This document shows, piece by piece, positions 49,419 through 60,062 of a stretch of 64,000 nucleotides of DNA. The position numbers and the translations under genes were made by a program. The DNA is from [Mycobacterium] vasticus. GTDB taxonomy: Bacteria; Actinomycetota; Actinomycetes; Mycobacteriales; Mycobacteriaceae. Under the pieces are notes generated by a model. That model saw only the letters and a program-made list of their open reading frames with translations. It was not told the DNA's origin and ran no database searches. The stretch covers positions 3,767,132 through 3,831,131 of the forward strand of contig NZ_CP084028.1 of NCBI RefSeq assembly GCF_020181595.1, in the 5' to 3' direction. Numbering within the stretch: the stretch's first letter is position 1; every line of letters starts with the position of its first letter.

Positions 49419-50849
49419 TCAGTCCTCGCGGCGGCGGCGCCGGCGGCCCTCGCCGGGGACGGTCTGCAGCCGGGCCAGCAGCTCGGCGACCGACTGACCG
49501 CCGGTGCTGGGCGCGCCGTCCGTGACCGCCTCGGCGCCGGTGGAATGCCGTGCCGACGCGGGCGGGGGGCTTGCGAGTCGGGGCGCGGGAACGGGTTCGG
49601 GGGCCGGCTCCGCTGCGGGCGCCGGTGTGGGCTCGGGTGCGGGTTCGGGCGCGGCGTGGCTGCCGGGCGACTCGACCGACTCGGCCGACTCGGCCGAGTG
49701 CCGGGAATCGGCCCGACGGCGACCGCCCGTCCCTTCCGCTGCAGACGGACCCGAGTGACGACCGTGCCGCGACGGGGTCTCGGCGTCCGTTTCCTTGGCG
49801 CCGTGCCGACCGGAGTCCCCGTGCCGACTGGACTCCACCGGTGTGGCCGACGACCAGTTGCTGCCCGGCGTGCCAGGTGGAAGCCATTCCCCTTCCGCAC
49901 CAACGGGTTTCCAGAACGGCTCCGGCTTCGGCGCCGGCGCGGCAGTCGGTGTGGGCACCGGCGCTGCCGGTGCGGCCCACGGCTGCTGCGGCGGTGACGG
50001 CGGTGGCGGCGGTTCGGGCTCGCGGTGCTGCTCCGGGGCGACGAACGGTTGCGCCGGTTGCGCCCAGCGGCCCGCGTTGGGTTGCGGCTGTTGAGGATGC
50101 GGCGGTTTCTGGGAGGGAATCTGAGGATCGTCCGCGGCCCGGTGATGCGCCCCCCGCGGTGCCGGCGGCTGCTGGGGCGGCTGATGGGGCTGGGGTGTTG
50201 AGGGCATCGGGATCGCCCCGGTCGGTATCCGCACCTCCGGAACGTCGATGATCGGGTGCTCGGACGTCTTGGTGACCGCGTCTTCGGGGTAGAACGACGC
50301 GGTGGCCGGCGCCGGTCGGGCACCGGTGACCGCCTCGGAGCCGGTGCGCGCCCAGTCGCTGTAGGCGCGAACAGTCGTGCGCCCAGAAGACTCGGTCTCC
50401 AGCGCCGGCCGGTGGCTCAGGTCGGCGTCGAACAGGATCTCCAGATTCGTCCGCAACGCCGACAATTCGGTCCGCAACGCCGCAACCTCGTCGGCGGCCT
50501 GGGCCCGCAACTCCGACGCCAGTTCGCGGCGCAGTTGCGACTCCACCGTCAGCTCGTACTCCCGGCGCGCCGAGATCTCACGGTCGAGCTGCAGGTCGTA
50601 GACCAGCTTGAGATCACGCGCCCGGGCCTGGTCCACGTCGCTTTGCCGCCGATAGATCACCGACACGAACGCCGAGGCGACCGCGGCCCACAGTGCCACG
50701 ATGACCGCGAGCTTGAGCAGCTCCACCCGACTGGTGAACACCAGTGCCGAACTCGCCGCGATCGCGAGTATCAGCAACGCGGTCAACAACGTCCAGCCCG
50801 GCCTGCGACCACCACGCCGACCCGGGGCGCGGGACAGGACCGAATTCAT
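49419..50849 (-). CDS. Membrane protein with coiled coil and Pro-rich tail (Rv3604c-like, DUF6779)
   Basis: This is a 476-aa protein. Two membrane helices lie at about residues 19-39 and 45-66, followed by a charged, coiled-coil-like region to ~145 (ESQLRRELASELRAQAADEV). A long Pro/Ala/Ser-rich tail carries EPAPEPTPAPAAEPAPEPVP and tandem SAESAESVES. The extreme C-terminus is basic/acidic (RRRRRRED). It matches Rv3604c in place. Function unknown; a cell-envelope scaffold is one possibility. Confidence 0.83.
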   Translation of the reverse strand: MNSVLSRAPGRRGGRRPGWTLLTALLILAIAASSALVFTSRVELLKLAVIVALWAAVASAFVSVIYRRQSDVDQARARDLKLVYDLQLDREISARREYELTVESQLRRELASELRAQAADEVAALRTELSALRTNLEILFDADLSHRPALETESSGRTTVRAYSDWARTGSEAVTGARPAPATASFYPEDAVTKTSEHPIIDVPEVRIPTGAIPMPSTPQPHQPPQQPPAPRGAHHRAADDPQIPSQKPPHPQQPQPNAGRWAQPAQPFVAPEQHREPEPPPPPSPPQQPWAAPAAPVPTPTAAPAPKPEPFWKPVGAEGEWLPPGTPGSNWSSATPVESSRHGDSGRHGAKETDAETPSRHGRHSGPSAAEGTGGRRRADSRHSAESAESVESPGSHAAPEPAPEPTPAPAAEPAPEPVPAPRLASPPPASARHSTGAEAVTDGAPSTGGQSVAELLARLQTVPGEGRRRRRRED

Positions 50850-50954
50850 CTGCGCCGCCCCACCTCGTCGCTTCGTCGCGTCACGCCACCGGCCCGCATT
50901 GCCCGACTGTACCTGGACAAAGTCAATCCGCGTGTCGCCTGGCTCCGGCGATTC

Positions 50955-51440
50955 TCACCCGGTTTGATTTCCGTTCACCGGCCCCGACGTGCCCGAATCC
51001 TCGGGGGACTTGCAACAGTTCTGCAGCCACAGCGCGGCGGCGAGCAAAGCCAGCGCGCTGGCCGCGGCGACCACCGCACCGCCGGTGTCCTCGGCGGCCA
51101 CACGCAGCACGGACCGCTGCCGCAGCAGGAAGCACAGCACCCCGGCCCAGAAACCCAGCACCAGCGCCCCCACCCAGGCCGACGCCTTGGCGACCACCAC
51201 GGTGCGCGCAACTGCCAGCGGATGCAGCCGCCCCGGCCCGTAGCCGATGTCGCCGGCGTCGATCCTGGTCCGCACGTAGCGGCCCCAGCCGGCCTCGGCG
51301 ACCGCCGCCACCAGCAGCGAAATCCCGCTCCAGACGGTGATCGGCGGGAACCATCGATACACCTGCCCGACCGCCAGGTAGCTGATCACGGCCACCACTG
51401 CCGCGGCGGCGGCGACGTCGCGGCCGCGGGTCGGGCCCAT
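50955..51440 (-). CDS. DUF3180 membrane protein (Rv3605c-like)
   Basis: This 161-aa integral membrane protein has four predicted helices (around residues 8-25, 36-50, 80-107 and 121-141). It is DUF3180, an actinobacterial family always near the folate genes. The start ATG at 51440 overlaps the folK TGA (TGATG), so it is the last coupled gene of the fol operon. The 105 bp between this gene and the next (50850-50954) hold nothing I can identify. Confidence 0.88.
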   Translation of the reverse strand: MGPTRGRDVAAAAAVVAVISYLAVGQVYRWFPPITVWSGISLLVAAVAEAGWGRYVRTRIDAGDIGYGPGRLHPLAVARTVVVAKASAWVGALVLGFWAGVLCFLLRQRSVLRVAAEDTGGAVVAAASALALLAAALWLQNCCKSPEDSGTSGPVNGNQTG

Positions 51441-51970
51441 CAGCGCTCACCGGCCGGGTGCAGCACCAGCTCGGTCAGCCGCAGCGAGTCGCGGTCGGCG
51501 GGTTCCAGCTCGGCCAGCAGACCGGCCACCGGGCATCGTCGTCCCGCCACCGTCAGTTCGGCGTCCGGCTCGATCTGCAGCCACGGCACCATCACGAACG
51601 CGCGCAGGTGAGCCAGTGGATGCGGCAGGGTCAGCGTGCTGTCGCGGGACAACAGTTCCGGTTCGCCGGGCTCGCGGCAGCTGATCACGTCGATGTCCAG
51701 GGTGCGCGGGCCCCAGCGTTCGCCGCGCACCCGGTCGGCCGCCTGCTCGAGTTCGTGGGCCCGGCGCAGCCAGCCGGGACCGTCGGTGGCGGGATCGTCG
51801 ACGACCAGTGCCGCGTTGAGGAAGCGGCCCTGATCGACCACGCCCCAGGCCTCGGTCTCATACACCGGCGACACCGCGCGCACCGCCGCTCCGAAGCCGT
51901 CGACCGCGGACTGCAGCCGGGCCAGCCGGTCGCCGAGGTTGGAGCCGATGGACAGCACCGCTTGCGTCAT
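51440..51970 (-). CDS. folK: FolK, HPPK pyrophosphokinase
   Basis: This 176-aa enzyme transfers pyrophosphate to 6-hydroxymethyl-dihydropterin. Motifs: [14 protein letters not shown] (residues ~6-19), [10 protein letters not shown] and [13 protein letters not shown] (metal-binding Asp pair near 98-100). The ATG at 51970 overlaps the folB stop by 4 bp. Confidence 0.95.
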   Translation of the reverse strand: MTQAVLSIGSNLGDRLARLQSAVDGFGAAVRAVSPVYETEAWGVVDQGRFLNAALVVDDPATDGPGWLRRAHELEQAADRVRGERWGPRTLDIDVISCREPGEPELLSRDSTLTLPHPLAHLRAFVMVPWLQIEPDAELTVAGRRCPVAGLLAELEPADRDSLRLTELVLHPAGER

Positions 51971-52356
51971 GCCGGGATCACCGTGCCGCGCCGGTCACGC
52001 CGGGAACGCCGCGCCACCACCGCGACGTCGTCGAAGGTGAGCGGGATCGGGGCGTGTGGTTTGTGCAGCGTGACCTCCACGGCCTGCACCCGGTCATCGG
52101 CCATCACCTCCTCGGCGATCTCGGCGGCGACGGTCTCGATGAGATCGCGCGGCGGGCCGGCGATGATGTCCGCGGCCCGCTGGGCCAGCACCCCGTAGTC
52201 GTAGGTGTCGGCCAGCGCGTCGCTGGCGGCGGCCGGTACCAGATCCATCCAGACGGTGATGTCGACGACGAAGTCCTGGCCGTCGGCCCGCTCGTGGCCG
52301 AAGACGCCGTGGTTGCCACGAACCTTCAAGCCGCGCAACTCGATCCGGTCAGTCAT
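51967..52356 (-). CDS. folB: FolB, dihydroneopterin aldolase
   Basis: This 129-aa enzyme cleaves dihydroneopterin to glycolaldehyde and HMDP. Motifs include [20 protein letters not shown] (substrate-binding Glu near residue 22), [14 protein letters not shown] and the catalytic Lys in [12 protein letters not shown] near 99. The ATG at 52356 overlaps the folP 3' end by 8 bp. Confidence 0.95.
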   Translation of the reverse strand: MTDRIELRGLKVRGNHGVFGHERADGQDFVVDITVWMDLVPAAASDALADTYDYGVLAQRAADIIAGPPRDLIETVAAEIAEEVMADDRVQAVEVTLHKPHAPIPLTFDDVAVVARRSRRDRRGTVIPA

Positions 52357-53185
52357 CGCTGACGCCTCCTTGACTCCAAGCCTCCAGGACCCGTAATGCG
52401 TCGACCGAGGCCCGCACGTCGTGCACGCGCACGCCCCAGGCGCCGTGCAGTCCGGCCAGCGCCGAGACCACCGCGGTGGCGGTCTCGCGCTCGGCCGGGG
52501 GCCGGGGCGCGCCGTCGGCCCCGGACAGCAGCGTACCGAGGAACCGCTTGCGGGAGGCCCCGACAAGCACTGGGATGCCGGTGCCGACCAGCTGCGGCAG
52601 TGCGTGCAGCAGGGCCCAATTGTGTTGCGCTGTCTTGGCGAAACCCAGACCGGGATCGACAATCAGGTTCGCCGGGTCCACGCCGGCGGCCACCGCGGCG
52701 TCGACGGCGGCCAGCAGGTCCGCCCGGACCTCGGTGGCGACGTCGCGGTACTCGGGTACCCGATGCGGGTCCCCGGGATCCACCGGCCGCCAGTGCATCA
52801 GCACCCACCGGGCACCCGAGGAGGCCAGCAGTGGCGCCATCGCAGGGTCGGCCCGGCCGCCGGAGACGTCATTGACGATCCGGGCGCCGCAGTCCAGCGC
52901 GGCCCGGGCCACGTCGGCGTTCATCGTGTCGATGCTGACAGTTATCCCTTGGGCAGCAAGGGCTTTGACGACCGGAACCACCCGCTGCGCCTCGGCCTGC
53001 GGATCGACACGGACCGCACCGGGCCGGGTCGACTCACCGCCGACATCGATGATCGCCGCGCCCGCAGCCGCCAGTGCCGCACCGTGCTCGACGGCACGAT
53101 CAGCGCTGAGATAACGCCCGCCATCGGAGAACGAGTCGGCGGTGACGTTGACCACCCCGACGATCTGGACGCGGGTCGGGCTCAC
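52349..53185 (-). CDS. folP1: FolP1, dihydropteroate synthase
   Basis: This 278-aa TIM-barrel enzyme joins pABA to DHPP and is the sulfonamide target. Motifs are [14 protein letters not shown] (residues ~9-22), [46 protein letters not shown] and GASRKRFLG. The GTG at 53185 fits the H37Rv N-terminus (VSP..VQ) and overlaps the folE stop (GTGA). Confidence 0.96.
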   Translation of the reverse strand: MSPTRVQIVGVVNVTADSFSDGGRYLSADRAVEHGAALAAAGAAIIDVGGESTRPGAVRVDPQAEAQRVVPVVKALAAQGITVSIDTMNADVARAALDCGARIVNDVSGGRADPAMAPLLASSGARWVLMHWRPVDPGDPHRVPEYRDVATEVRADLLAAVDAAVAAGVDPANLIVDPGLGFAKTAQHNWALLHALPQLVGTGIPVLVGASRKRFLGTLLSGADGAPRPPAERETATAVVSALAGLHGAWGVRVHDVRASVDALRVLEAWSQGGVSDD

Positions 53186-53784
53186 CTGCGCCGAATGAGT
53201 TCCAGGGCTTCGGCGCGCGATGCGCTGTCGGTTTTGAACTGGCCCCGAACCGCCGAAGTCGTGGTGACCGCACCGGGTTTGCGCACCCCGCGCATCGCCA
53301 TGCACAGGTGCTCGGCCTCGACCACCACGATCACTCCGCGCGGGTTGAGTTTGCGCATCAGGGCGTCGGCGACCTGCGCGGTCAGCCGCTCCTGCACCTG
53401 CGGCCGCTTGGCGTACATGTCGACGACCCGCGCCAGCTTGGACAGTCCGGTGATCCGGCCGTCGTAGCCGGGGATGTAGCCGACGTGCGCGACACCGTGG
53501 AACGCCACCAGGTGGTGCTCACAGGTCGAGTACATCGGGATGTCCTTGACGATCACCAGTTCTTCGTGCTGTTCGTCGAACGTCGTCTCCAGCACGGTGT
53601 CCGGGTCGGTGTAGAGCCCGGCGAACATCTCCCGGTAGGCCCGGGCGACCCGCGCCGGGGTGTCGAGCAGGCCCGGCCGATCCGGATTCTCGCCAACGGC
53701 GAACAGCAGCTCACGCACGGCGGCCTCGGCGCGCGCCTGATCGAAGACCGTCGACGTCGGCGTCGACATCACGTTCTCACTCAC
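53182..53784 (-). CDS. folE: FolE, GTP cyclohydrolase I
   Basis: This 200-aa enzyme makes dihydroneopterin triphosphate from GTP. Zinc and substrate motifs are [19 protein letters not shown] near residue 85 and [14 protein letters not shown] near 155. I choose the GTG at 53784, which overlaps the ftsH stop by 8 bp and gives the usual length; the ATG at 53769 is an alternative five codons in. It leads the folE-P-B-K block behind ftsH. Confidence 0.93.
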   Translation of the reverse strand: MSENVMSTPTSTVFDQARAEAAVRELLFAVGENPDRPGLLDTPARVARAYREMFAGLYTDPDTVLETTFDEQHEELVIVKDIPMYSTCEHHLVAFHGVAHVGYIPGYDGRITGLSKLARVVDMYAKRPQVQERLTAQVADALMRKLNPRGVIVVVEAEHLCMAMRGVRKPGAVTTTSAVRGQFKTDSASRAEALELIRRR

Positions 53785-56077
53785 CGGACGGCTTCTCCGG
53801 TTCACCGGACGGGCCGGGGTAGGGCTGCGGCTGATACGGCGGATAGTGCTGGGCGGGCGGGTAACCCTGCTGCGGCCAGTGCTGCGGCGGATACCAGTAA
53901 CCGCCCTGCTGCTGCGGCTGCTGCGGTGGCTGCTGCTGTGGCGGCGGCCAGCCGGGTGCATGCCAGCCCGCCGGCGCACCGTAGTCGGGGCCGGGCGCAG
54001 CGCCGTTGCCGCCCCCGTTGGGCGAGCCGTTGGCCGCAGTCGACACCGCGTCGCGGGAGGCCTGGGCGATGGCGGCCTTGAACGCCGGCTCGGGCTGCTG
54101 CTGCGGCCAGGGCTCACCGCGCTCGATGGCCAGCTCGCCGGGGGTCTTGATCGGCGGCTTGTCGGACGGCACCCGGCCACCGAAGTCGTCGAACGCGGTC
54201 AGTCGAGGCCGCTTGGTCACCTCACCGAAGATCCTCTCCAGGTCGACGCGGTGCAGCGTCTCCTTCTCCAGCAGTTCGCCCGCCAGCACGTCGAGGACGT
54301 CGCGGTACTCGGTGAGGATCTCCCAGGCCTCGGTGTGCGCGGCCTCGATCAGCTTGCGCACCTCGTCATCGATGTCGCGGGCCACCTCGTGGGAGTAGTC
54401 GGGCTGGGTGCCCATCGCGCGCCCGACGAACGGATCGCCGTGGTCGCTGCCGTAGCGCACCGCACCGAGCTTGGCGCTCATGCCGTACTCGGTGACCATG
54501 GCGCGCGCCACCGCGGTGGCCTTCTCGATGTCGGAGACCGCGCCGGTGGTCGGCTCGCGGAACACCAGCTCCTCGGCCGCGCGCCCACCCATCGCGAAGA
54601 CCAGCTGGGCGATCATCTCCGAGCGGGTGCGCAGGCCCTTGTCCTCCTCGGGCACGGCCACCGCGTGCCCGCCGGTGCGGCCGCGGGCCAGGATCGTCAC
54701 CTTGTAGACCGGGTCGATGTCGGGCATCGCCCACGCCGCCAGGGTGTGGCCGCCCTCGTGATAGGCGGTGATCTTCTTCTCGTGCTCGCTGATGATCCGG
54801 CCCTTGCGCCGGGGCCCGCCGATCACCCGGTCGACGGCCTCCTCCAGCGCGGCAGCGGTGATCACGGTGCCGTTCTCCCGCGCGGTGAGCAGCGCCGCCT
54901 CGTTGATGACGTTGGCCAGATCCGCACCGGACATGCCGACGGTGCGCTTGGCCAGCCCGTCCAGGTCGGCGTCCGGCCCGATCGGCTTGCCGGCCGAATG
55001 CACCCGCAGCACGGCGCGACGGCCGGCGATGTCGGGGTTGGTGACCGGGATCTGGCGATCGAAACGACCTGGCCGCAGCAGCGCAGGGTCGAGGATGTCC
55101 GGCCGGTTGGTGGCCGCGATGAGGATGACCCCGGCTCGCTCACCGAAGCCGTCCATCTCCACCAGCAGCTGGTTGAGCGTCTGCTCGCGCTCGTCGTGGC
55201 CGCCGCCCATTCCGGCGCCGCGCTGCCGGCCGACGGCGTCGATCTCGTCGACGAAGATGATGCACGGACTGTTCTGTTTGGCCTGTTCGAACAGGTCGCG
55301 CACCCGGGAGGCGCCGACCCCGACGAACATCTCGACGAAGTCCGAGCCGGAGATGGTGAAGAACGGCACCCCGGCCTCACCGGCCACCGCACGGGCCAGC
55401 AACGTCTTACCGGTGCCGGGCGGACCGTAGAGCAGCACGCCCTTGGGGATCTTGGCGCCCAGCGCCTGGTACCGGCTGGGGTTCTGCAGGAAGTCCTTGA
55501 TCTCGTAGAGCTCCTCGACCGCCTCGTCGACGCCGGCGACGTCGGCGAAGGTGGTCTTGGGCATGTCCTTGCCGAGTTGCTTGGCCTTGGACTTGCCCAT
55601 CCCGAATCCCATTCGGGCGCCGCCCTGCATCCGGGAGAACATCACGAACAGCCCGATCAGCAGCAGCATCGGCAGCATGTAGATCAACAGTGAACCGAGC
55701 ACGCTGCCCTGGTTGACGACGGTGTTGATCTCGGCTTTCTTGCTCATCAGCGCGGTGTAGAGCGGTACGGCGTACCCGGTCGGGTACTTGGTGATCAGCT
55801 TGTCGACCTGCTCGGACTTCTCCGCCCGGCCGGACTTCGACGCACCGGAGGACACGTCCACGCTGGTGATCGGCTCTTTGAGGGTCAGCCGCAGCTGCTG
55901 TTCCCGGTCGTCGATCTGGGCGCTTTTGACGTTGCCCTGGTGGATCTGGGACACCGCGACGGAGGTGTCGACGGGCTTGTATCCGCGGGTGTCGTCACTG
56001 AAATAGAAGAAGGACCAGCCGAGCAGCAGGACCACTGCGATCGCGGTGATGGTGCGGATGACGTTTTTGCGATTCAT
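53777..56077 (-). CDS. ftsH: FtsH, membrane AAA+ zinc protease
   Basis: This 766-aa protein degrades membrane and regulatory proteins. It has an N-terminal helix (residues ~7-25), a periplasmic domain, a second helix (~128-147), the AAA ATPase (Walker A GPPGTGKT 218-225, [15 protein letters not shown], second region of homology [19 protein letters not shown]) and the protease site HEGGH at 440-444. The C-terminal ~140 residues are a Gly/Pro/Gln/Tyr-rich tail, as in other mycobacteria. Start ATG at 56077; espACD genes found upstream in H37Rv are missing. Confidence 0.96.
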   Translation of the reverse strand: MNRKNVIRTITAIAVVLLLGWSFFYFSDDTRGYKPVDTSVAVSQIHQGNVKSAQIDDREQQLRLTLKEPITSVDVSSGASKSGRAEKSEQVDKLITKYPTGYAVPLYTALMSKKAEINTVVNQGSVLGSLLIYMLPMLLLIGLFVMFSRMQGGARMGFGMGKSKAKQLGKDMPKTTFADVAGVDEAVEELYEIKDFLQNPSRYQALGAKIPKGVLLYGPPGTGKTLLARAVAGEAGVPFFTISGSDFVEMFVGVGASRVRDLFEQAKQNSPCIIFVDEIDAVGRQRGAGMGGGHDEREQTLNQLLVEMDGFGERAGVILIAATNRPDILDPALLRPGRFDRQIPVTNPDIAGRRAVLRVHSAGKPIGPDADLDGLAKRTVGMSGADLANVINEAALLTARENGTVITAAALEEAVDRVIGGPRRKGRIISEHEKKITAYHEGGHTLAAWAMPDIDPVYKVTILARGRTGGHAVAVPEEDKGLRTRSEMIAQLVFAMGGRAAEELVFREPTTGAVSDIEKATAVARAMVTEYGMSAKLGAVRYGSDHGDPFVGRAMGTQPDYSHEVARDIDDEVRKLIEAAHTEAWEILTEYRDVLDVLAGELLEKETLHRVDLERIFGEVTKRPRLTAFDDFGGRVPSDKPPIKTPGELAIERGEPWPQQQPEPAFKAAIAQASRDAVSTAANGSPNGGGNGAAPGPDYGAPAGWHAPGWPPPQQQPPQQPQQQGGYWYPPQHWPQQGYPPAQHYPPYQPQPYPGPSGEPEKPSGE

Positions 56078-56175
56078 CAGACATCGGCCGTTAGCGGCCA
56101 GATCCTTCCAATACATGCAGCTGGGCAAGTTCAGGTTACCGTCCGCCCTCGACAGCGGGGAGATTCGGTGAGACG

Positions 56176-57147
56176 GTGGCCACCGTGACCCAGCGTCTTG
56201 TGGAAACCAACGGCGTGACCCTGCGGGTCACCGAGGCCGGTGAACACAACGGGCCCGGTGCTCCGGTCGTCCTGTTGGCGCACGGATTCCCGGAGCTGGC
56301 CTACTCGTGGCGGCATCAGATCCCGGTGCTGGCCGACGCCGGCTTCCATGTGCTGGCCCCCGATCAGCGGGGCTACGGCGGTTCGTCGCGGCCCGACGAC
56401 ATCGCCGCCTACGACATCCACGCGCTGACCGGGGACCTGGTCGGCCTGCTCGACGACGTCGGAGCCGACCGTGCGATCTGGATCGGCCACGACTGGGGGG
56501 CGCCGGTGGTGTGGAACGCCGCTCTGCTGCACCCCGACCGGGTGGCCGCGGTCGCGGGGTTGAGCGTGCCCCCGACACCGCGGCCCCAGCAGCGGCCGAC
56601 CCAGGCGTGGCGGCAGCTGTTCGGCGACAACTTCTTCTACATCCTGTACTTCCAGCAACCCGGTGTCGCCGACGCCGAACTCGACGGCGACCCGGCCCGC
56701 TCCATCCGCCGCATGCTCGGCAGCCTGAGCCCCACCGACAAAGCCGCGGCGCTGCAGATGGTGGCCCCCGGGCCGGCGGGCTTCATCGACCGGCTTCCCG
56801 AGCCCGACCGGCTGCCGGGCTGGATCAGCCAGGCAGAGGTGAACCACTACGTCGACACCTTCACCCGGACCGGCTTCACCGGGGGACTGAACTGGTATCG
56901 CAACTTCGACCGCAACTGGGAGAGCACCGCGCACCTGGCCGGGGCGACCACCGATGTGCCGGCGTTGTTCATCGCCGGAACCGCCGATCCGGTGCTGTCG
57001 TTCACCCGCCGCGATCGGGCCACCGAGGTGGCCACCGGGCCCTACCGCGAAGTGCTCATCGAAGGAGCAGGTCACTGGCTGCAACAGGAACGTCCCGACG
57101 AGGTGAACGCCGAACTGCTGCAGTTCCTGGCGGGCCTGCCGGCATGA
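56176..57147 (+). CDS. ephA: EphA, epoxide hydrolase
   Basis: This is a 323-aa alpha/beta-hydrolase-type epoxide hydrolase. The oxyanion motif HGFPE is at 36-40, the nucleophile D106 is in GHDWGAP, the acid in AGTADPVL near 272 and the His in GAGHWLQQE near 302. The GTG at 56176 is used; a GTG at 56185 is possible. It is divergent from ftsH (98-bp spacer) and coupled by ATGA to the following monooxygenase gene. Confidence 0.9.
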   Translation: MATVTQRLVETNGVTLRVTEAGEHNGPGAPVVLLAHGFPELAYSWRHQIPVLADAGFHVLAPDQRGYGGSSRPDDIAAYDIHALTGDLVGLLDDVGADRAIWIGHDWGAPVVWNAALLHPDRVAAVAGLSVPPTPRPQQRPTQAWRQLFGDNFFYILYFQQPGVADAELDGDPARSIRRMLGSLSPTDKAAALQMVAPGPAGFIDRLPEPDRLPGWISQAEVNHYVDTFTRTGFTGGLNWYRNFDRNWESTAHLAGATTDVPALFIAGTADPVLSFTRRDRATEVATGPYREVLIEGAGHWLQQERPDEVNAELLQFLAGLPA

Positions 57148-58391
57148 ACACCCGGCCTCCGCTGCGGTTCGGGGTGTTCATCACCCCGTTCCACGCCTTG
57201 GGCCAATCACCCACCGTCGCACTGGAATACGACCTGGAACGAGTCGTCGCGCTGGACCGGCTCGGCTTCGACGAAGCCTGGTTCGGCGAACACCACTCCG
57301 GCGGGTACGAGCTGATCGCCTGCCCCGAGGTGTTCATCGCGGCGGCCGCCGAGCGCACCAAGCACATCCGGCTGGGCACCGGGGTGGTCTCGCTGCCCTA
57401 TCACCACCCACTGATGGTGGCCGACCGCTGGGTGCTGCTGGATCATCTCACCCGGGGCCGGGTGATGTTCGGCGCCGGGCCGGGCGCACTGCCCACCGAC
57501 GCCCACATGATGGGTATCGACCCGGTCGAGCAGCGCCGGATGATGCAGGAGTCCCTGGAGGCGATCCTGGCGCTGCTGCGGGCCGAACCGGGTGAACTCG
57601 TCACCCGGTACTCAGACTGGTTCACCCTGCGTGATGCGGCGCTGCACATCCGGCCCTACACCTGGCCGTACCCGGAGATCTCCTGCGCGGCAATGGTCTC
57701 CCCGTCCGGCCCGCGACTAGCCGGCGCGCTGGGCACATCGCTGCTGTCGCTGTCGATGTCGGTGCCGGGCGGTTTCGCCGCCGTGGAGACGGCTTGGGAG
57801 GTGGTGCGCGATCAGGCCGCCAAGGCCGGGCGTGACGAGCCGGACCGGGGTGACTGGCGGGTGCTGAGCATCATGCACGTCGCCGACACCCGCGAGCAGG
57901 CGATCGCCGACTGCACCTACGGCCTGCAGGATTTCGCGAACTATTTCGGGGCGGCCGGATTCGTCCCCTTGGCCAGCGAAGTCGAAGGCTCACCGCAGAC
58001 GCCCGCCGAGTTCGTGGAGGCCTATGCCGCCGCCGGCAGCGCCTGCATCGGCACCCCCGACGACGCGATCGCTCACATCACCGACCTGCTCGAGCGTTCC
58101 GGCGGGTTCGGCACCCTGCTGTTGCTGGGCCACGACTGGGCCTCGCCGGAAGCCACCTATCACAGCTATGAACTGTTGGCCCGCAAGGTTATTCCACACT
58201 TCAAGGGCCAGCTCGCCGCGCCCCGGGCATCACACGAATGGGCCAGGGGCATGCGGGACACGCTCTTCGGCCGCGCCGGTCAGGCAATCCAGAACGTCAT
58301 CGTCGAGCACGTGGCCGAGTCCGGCGGTTTAGCGAGCCTCGACGAAGGAGAGGTGAAGCTGGAACCGCCGCAAGAACGGGGCCAGACCTAG
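57144..58391 (+). CDS. Luciferase-like flavin monooxygenase (Rv3618-like)
   Basis: This 415-aa LLM-class oxidoreductase has a (beta/alpha)8 barrel with FMN/F420-type elements: LDRLGFDEAWFGEHHSGGYE near residue 38, IRLGTGVVSLPYHHPLMVAD near 75 and VMFGAGPGALPTDAHMMG near 108. The start ATG overlaps the ephA stop. Paired with an epoxide hydrolase, it could oxidise a lipid or terpenoid substrate; this is inference. The TAG shares a ctag with the convergent gene. Confidence 0.88.
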   Translation: MNTRPPLRFGVFITPFHALGQSPTVALEYDLERVVALDRLGFDEAWFGEHHSGGYELIACPEVFIAAAAERTKHIRLGTGVVSLPYHHPLMVADRWVLLDHLTRGRVMFGAGPGALPTDAHMMGIDPVEQRRMMQESLEAILALLRAEPGELVTRYSDWFTLRDAALHIRPYTWPYPEISCAAMVSPSGPRLAGALGTSLLSLSMSVPGGFAAVETAWEVVRDQAAKAGRDEPDRGDWRVLSIMHVADTREQAIADCTYGLQDFANYFGAAGFVPLASEVEGSPQTPAEFVEAYAAAGSACIGTPDDAIAHITDLLERSGGFGTLLLLGHDWASPEATYHSYELLARKVIPHFKGQLAAPRASHEWARGMRDTLFGRAGQAIQNVIVEHVAESGGLASLDEGEVKLEPPQERGQT

Positions 58392-59248
58392 GCTCGTGGC
58401 TTGGGGAAGGCGCCGGCGTCGATCAGTTGCTTCGACCAACCGCCCACCAGCTCGACCAGCTCACCCAGGTTGTCGCCCAGGTTGGCCACGATCGGGGCGC
58501 AGACCGCGTCGGTGGCCACCTCGATCGCCTCGCGGGCGACCTGCCCGGCCTCGGTGATCACGCCGCCGCGCGCCAGGCCCCGTTCGGCCAGCCGCTCCTC
58601 ACCGCCGTCCAGATCCTCAGCGCTGAACGCCCGGGACCGCACGTAGCTGCGCGGCGCCAGCCCCCGGTAGAGCTCGGTGAGCAACCCGATCTGCGGCCCG
58701 TCGAAACCCGCTGAGGCCCAAGCGTTCACGTGCCCATCGCCGCGATACTCCCGCAGCTGGTCGGCCAGCTGCCAGGCCCGCGCCAGCGGATCCTCGGGAA
58801 GCCCCTCGGCGACCAGCCCGGCGAACAGCGGCTTACCGGCCACCGCCAGGCCCGCGACGGCGCGGTGCAGCAGCACCAGCGCACGGTCCAGGCCGTCCGG
58901 CGCGGCGCCGAGAACCCGGCGCAGCTGGGCCAGCGAGCCCTGCGCGCGGGCCGCCCGCAGGCTGGCCGCGTCGGTGAGCGTCCAGCCGTACTGGACCGCC
59001 GGCACCACGACGGCGGGGTTGAACACCCCGAACGTCGCGGCGATCACTTCGCCGGGCGCCTGGCCCAGGGCCGCACCGCGACTGCAGAAGTAGGCGGGAC
59101 CGTCCGGCAGCTCGACGTCCCCGGACTTGCGGGGGCTGGGCGCAAACCCCAGCGTCGCGTAGCCGCTGTGACACTCCGGGGCGAAGTACACCTGCCCGGC
59201 GAAGGCCTCGATGGCACGGGACAGTTCTCTCGACGCCGCGGCGCTCAT
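58388..59248 (-). CDS. SCO6745/SalK-family helical protein
   Basis: This 286-aa all-helical protein fits the SCO6745 family (SalK-like). The pattern is EAFAGQVYFAPECHSGYATLG-type N-terminus, YFCSRGAALGQAPGEVIAATF near residue 53, and a C-terminal ARGGVITEAGQVAREAIEVATD stretch, which looks like a winged-helix segment. The ATG at 59248 is used. It has no counterpart that I know at this position in H37Rv, where the small ESX cluster lies. Function unknown. Confidence 0.68.
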   Translation of the reverse strand: MSAAASRELSRAIEAFAGQVYFAPECHSGYATLGFAPSPRKSGDVELPDGPAYFCSRGAALGQAPGEVIAATFGVFNPAVVVPAVQYGWTLTDAASLRAARAQGSLAQLRRVLGAAPDGLDRALVLLHRAVAGLAVAGKPLFAGLVAEGLPEDPLARAWQLADQLREYRGDGHVNAWASAGFDGPQIGLLTELYRGLAPRSYVRSRAFSAEDLDGGEERLAERGLARGGVITEAGQVAREAIEVATDAVCAPIVANLGDNLGELVELVGGWSKQLIDAGAFPKPRA

Positions 59249-59311
59249 CGCACCAGTGTGCCGCACCGATCCTCCCCGGCGTCGCCGGTCGGCTCCGCTA
59301 GGGTGCCAGGC

Positions 59312-60058
59312 ATGCCCACATGCCGCGCGCAGAAGCTTCTCCGCTGGTCGACGACGTTGGCCCTGGCCGGTCTGACAGCCGTCGCAATAGCCGGATGCGA
59401 CTCGAAGCCGAGCGGCGCCGTGGAGGCGGCCCGCCAGGTCACCGTCGTCGGCGAGGGTGAGGTGCAGGGTGTTCCGGACACGCTGACCGCCGAGGCGGGT
59501 ATCGAGTTCGTCGCCGGTGACGTCACCAGCGCGATGAACCAGACCGGCGAGCGCCAGCAGGGCGTGATCGACGCCCTGATCGACGCCGGGGTGGACCGCA
59601 AGGACATCAGCACCACCCAGGTCAGCCTGCAGCCGCAGTACGGCAGCAGCCCCGAGCCGGGCGGCTCGTCGAATATCACCGGCTACCGCGCAAGCAACAC
59701 GATCCGGGTCAAGGTGGAGCGGGATTCGGCGTCGCAGGTGCTGGCCGTCATCGTGCGAGCCGGCGGGGACGCCACCCGGATCAACACCGTCAGCTACTCC
59801 ATCGAGGACGATTCACAACTGGTCAAGGGTGCCCGCGAGCGGGCCTTCAACGACGCCAAGGACCGCGCCGAGCAGTACGCGAACCTGTCCGGCCTGCGAC
59901 TGGGCAAGGTGATCGCGATCTCCGAGGTGGCCGGCGCAACTCCGCCGCCGATGCCGGTTGGAATGCCGATGCCCCGCGCGATGGCCGCCGCGCCCCCGAT
60001 GGAGCCCGGCCAGCAGACCGTCAGCTTCTCGGTGACCGCGACCTGGGAGCTCGGCTAA
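59312..60058 (+). CDS. lpqG: LpqG, SIMPL-domain lipoprotein
   Basis: This 248-aa lipoprotein has lipobox AIAGC (Cys near 29) followed by a SIMPL/DUF541 domain (VTVVGEGEVQGVPDTLTAEA near residue 43, ERAFNDAKDRAEQYANLSGL near 180). Function unknown; it is anchored on the outer face of the membrane. The ATG at 59312 gives the leader with basic MPTCRAQKLLRW. It matches Rv3623 and is convergent with hpt (4-bp gap). Confidence 0.9.
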   Translation: MPTCRAQKLLRWSTTLALAGLTAVAIAGCDSKPSGAVEAARQVTVVGEGEVQGVPDTLTAEAGIEFVAGDVTSAMNQTGERQQGVIDALIDAGVDRKDISTTQVSLQPQYGSSPEPGGSSNITGYRASNTIRVKVERDSASQVLAVIVRAGGDATRINTVSYSIEDDSQLVKGARERAFNDAKDRAEQYANLSGLRLGKVIAISEVAGATPPPMPVGMPMPRAMAAAPPMEPGQQTVSFSVTATWELG

Positions 60059-60062
60059 AGCT

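Noticed and set aside
49294..49980. Upstream extension of the DUF2520 gene
   Set aside because: It overlaps the 3' part of the Rv3604c-like gene in a shadow frame; Rossmann homology starts after the ATG at 49293.
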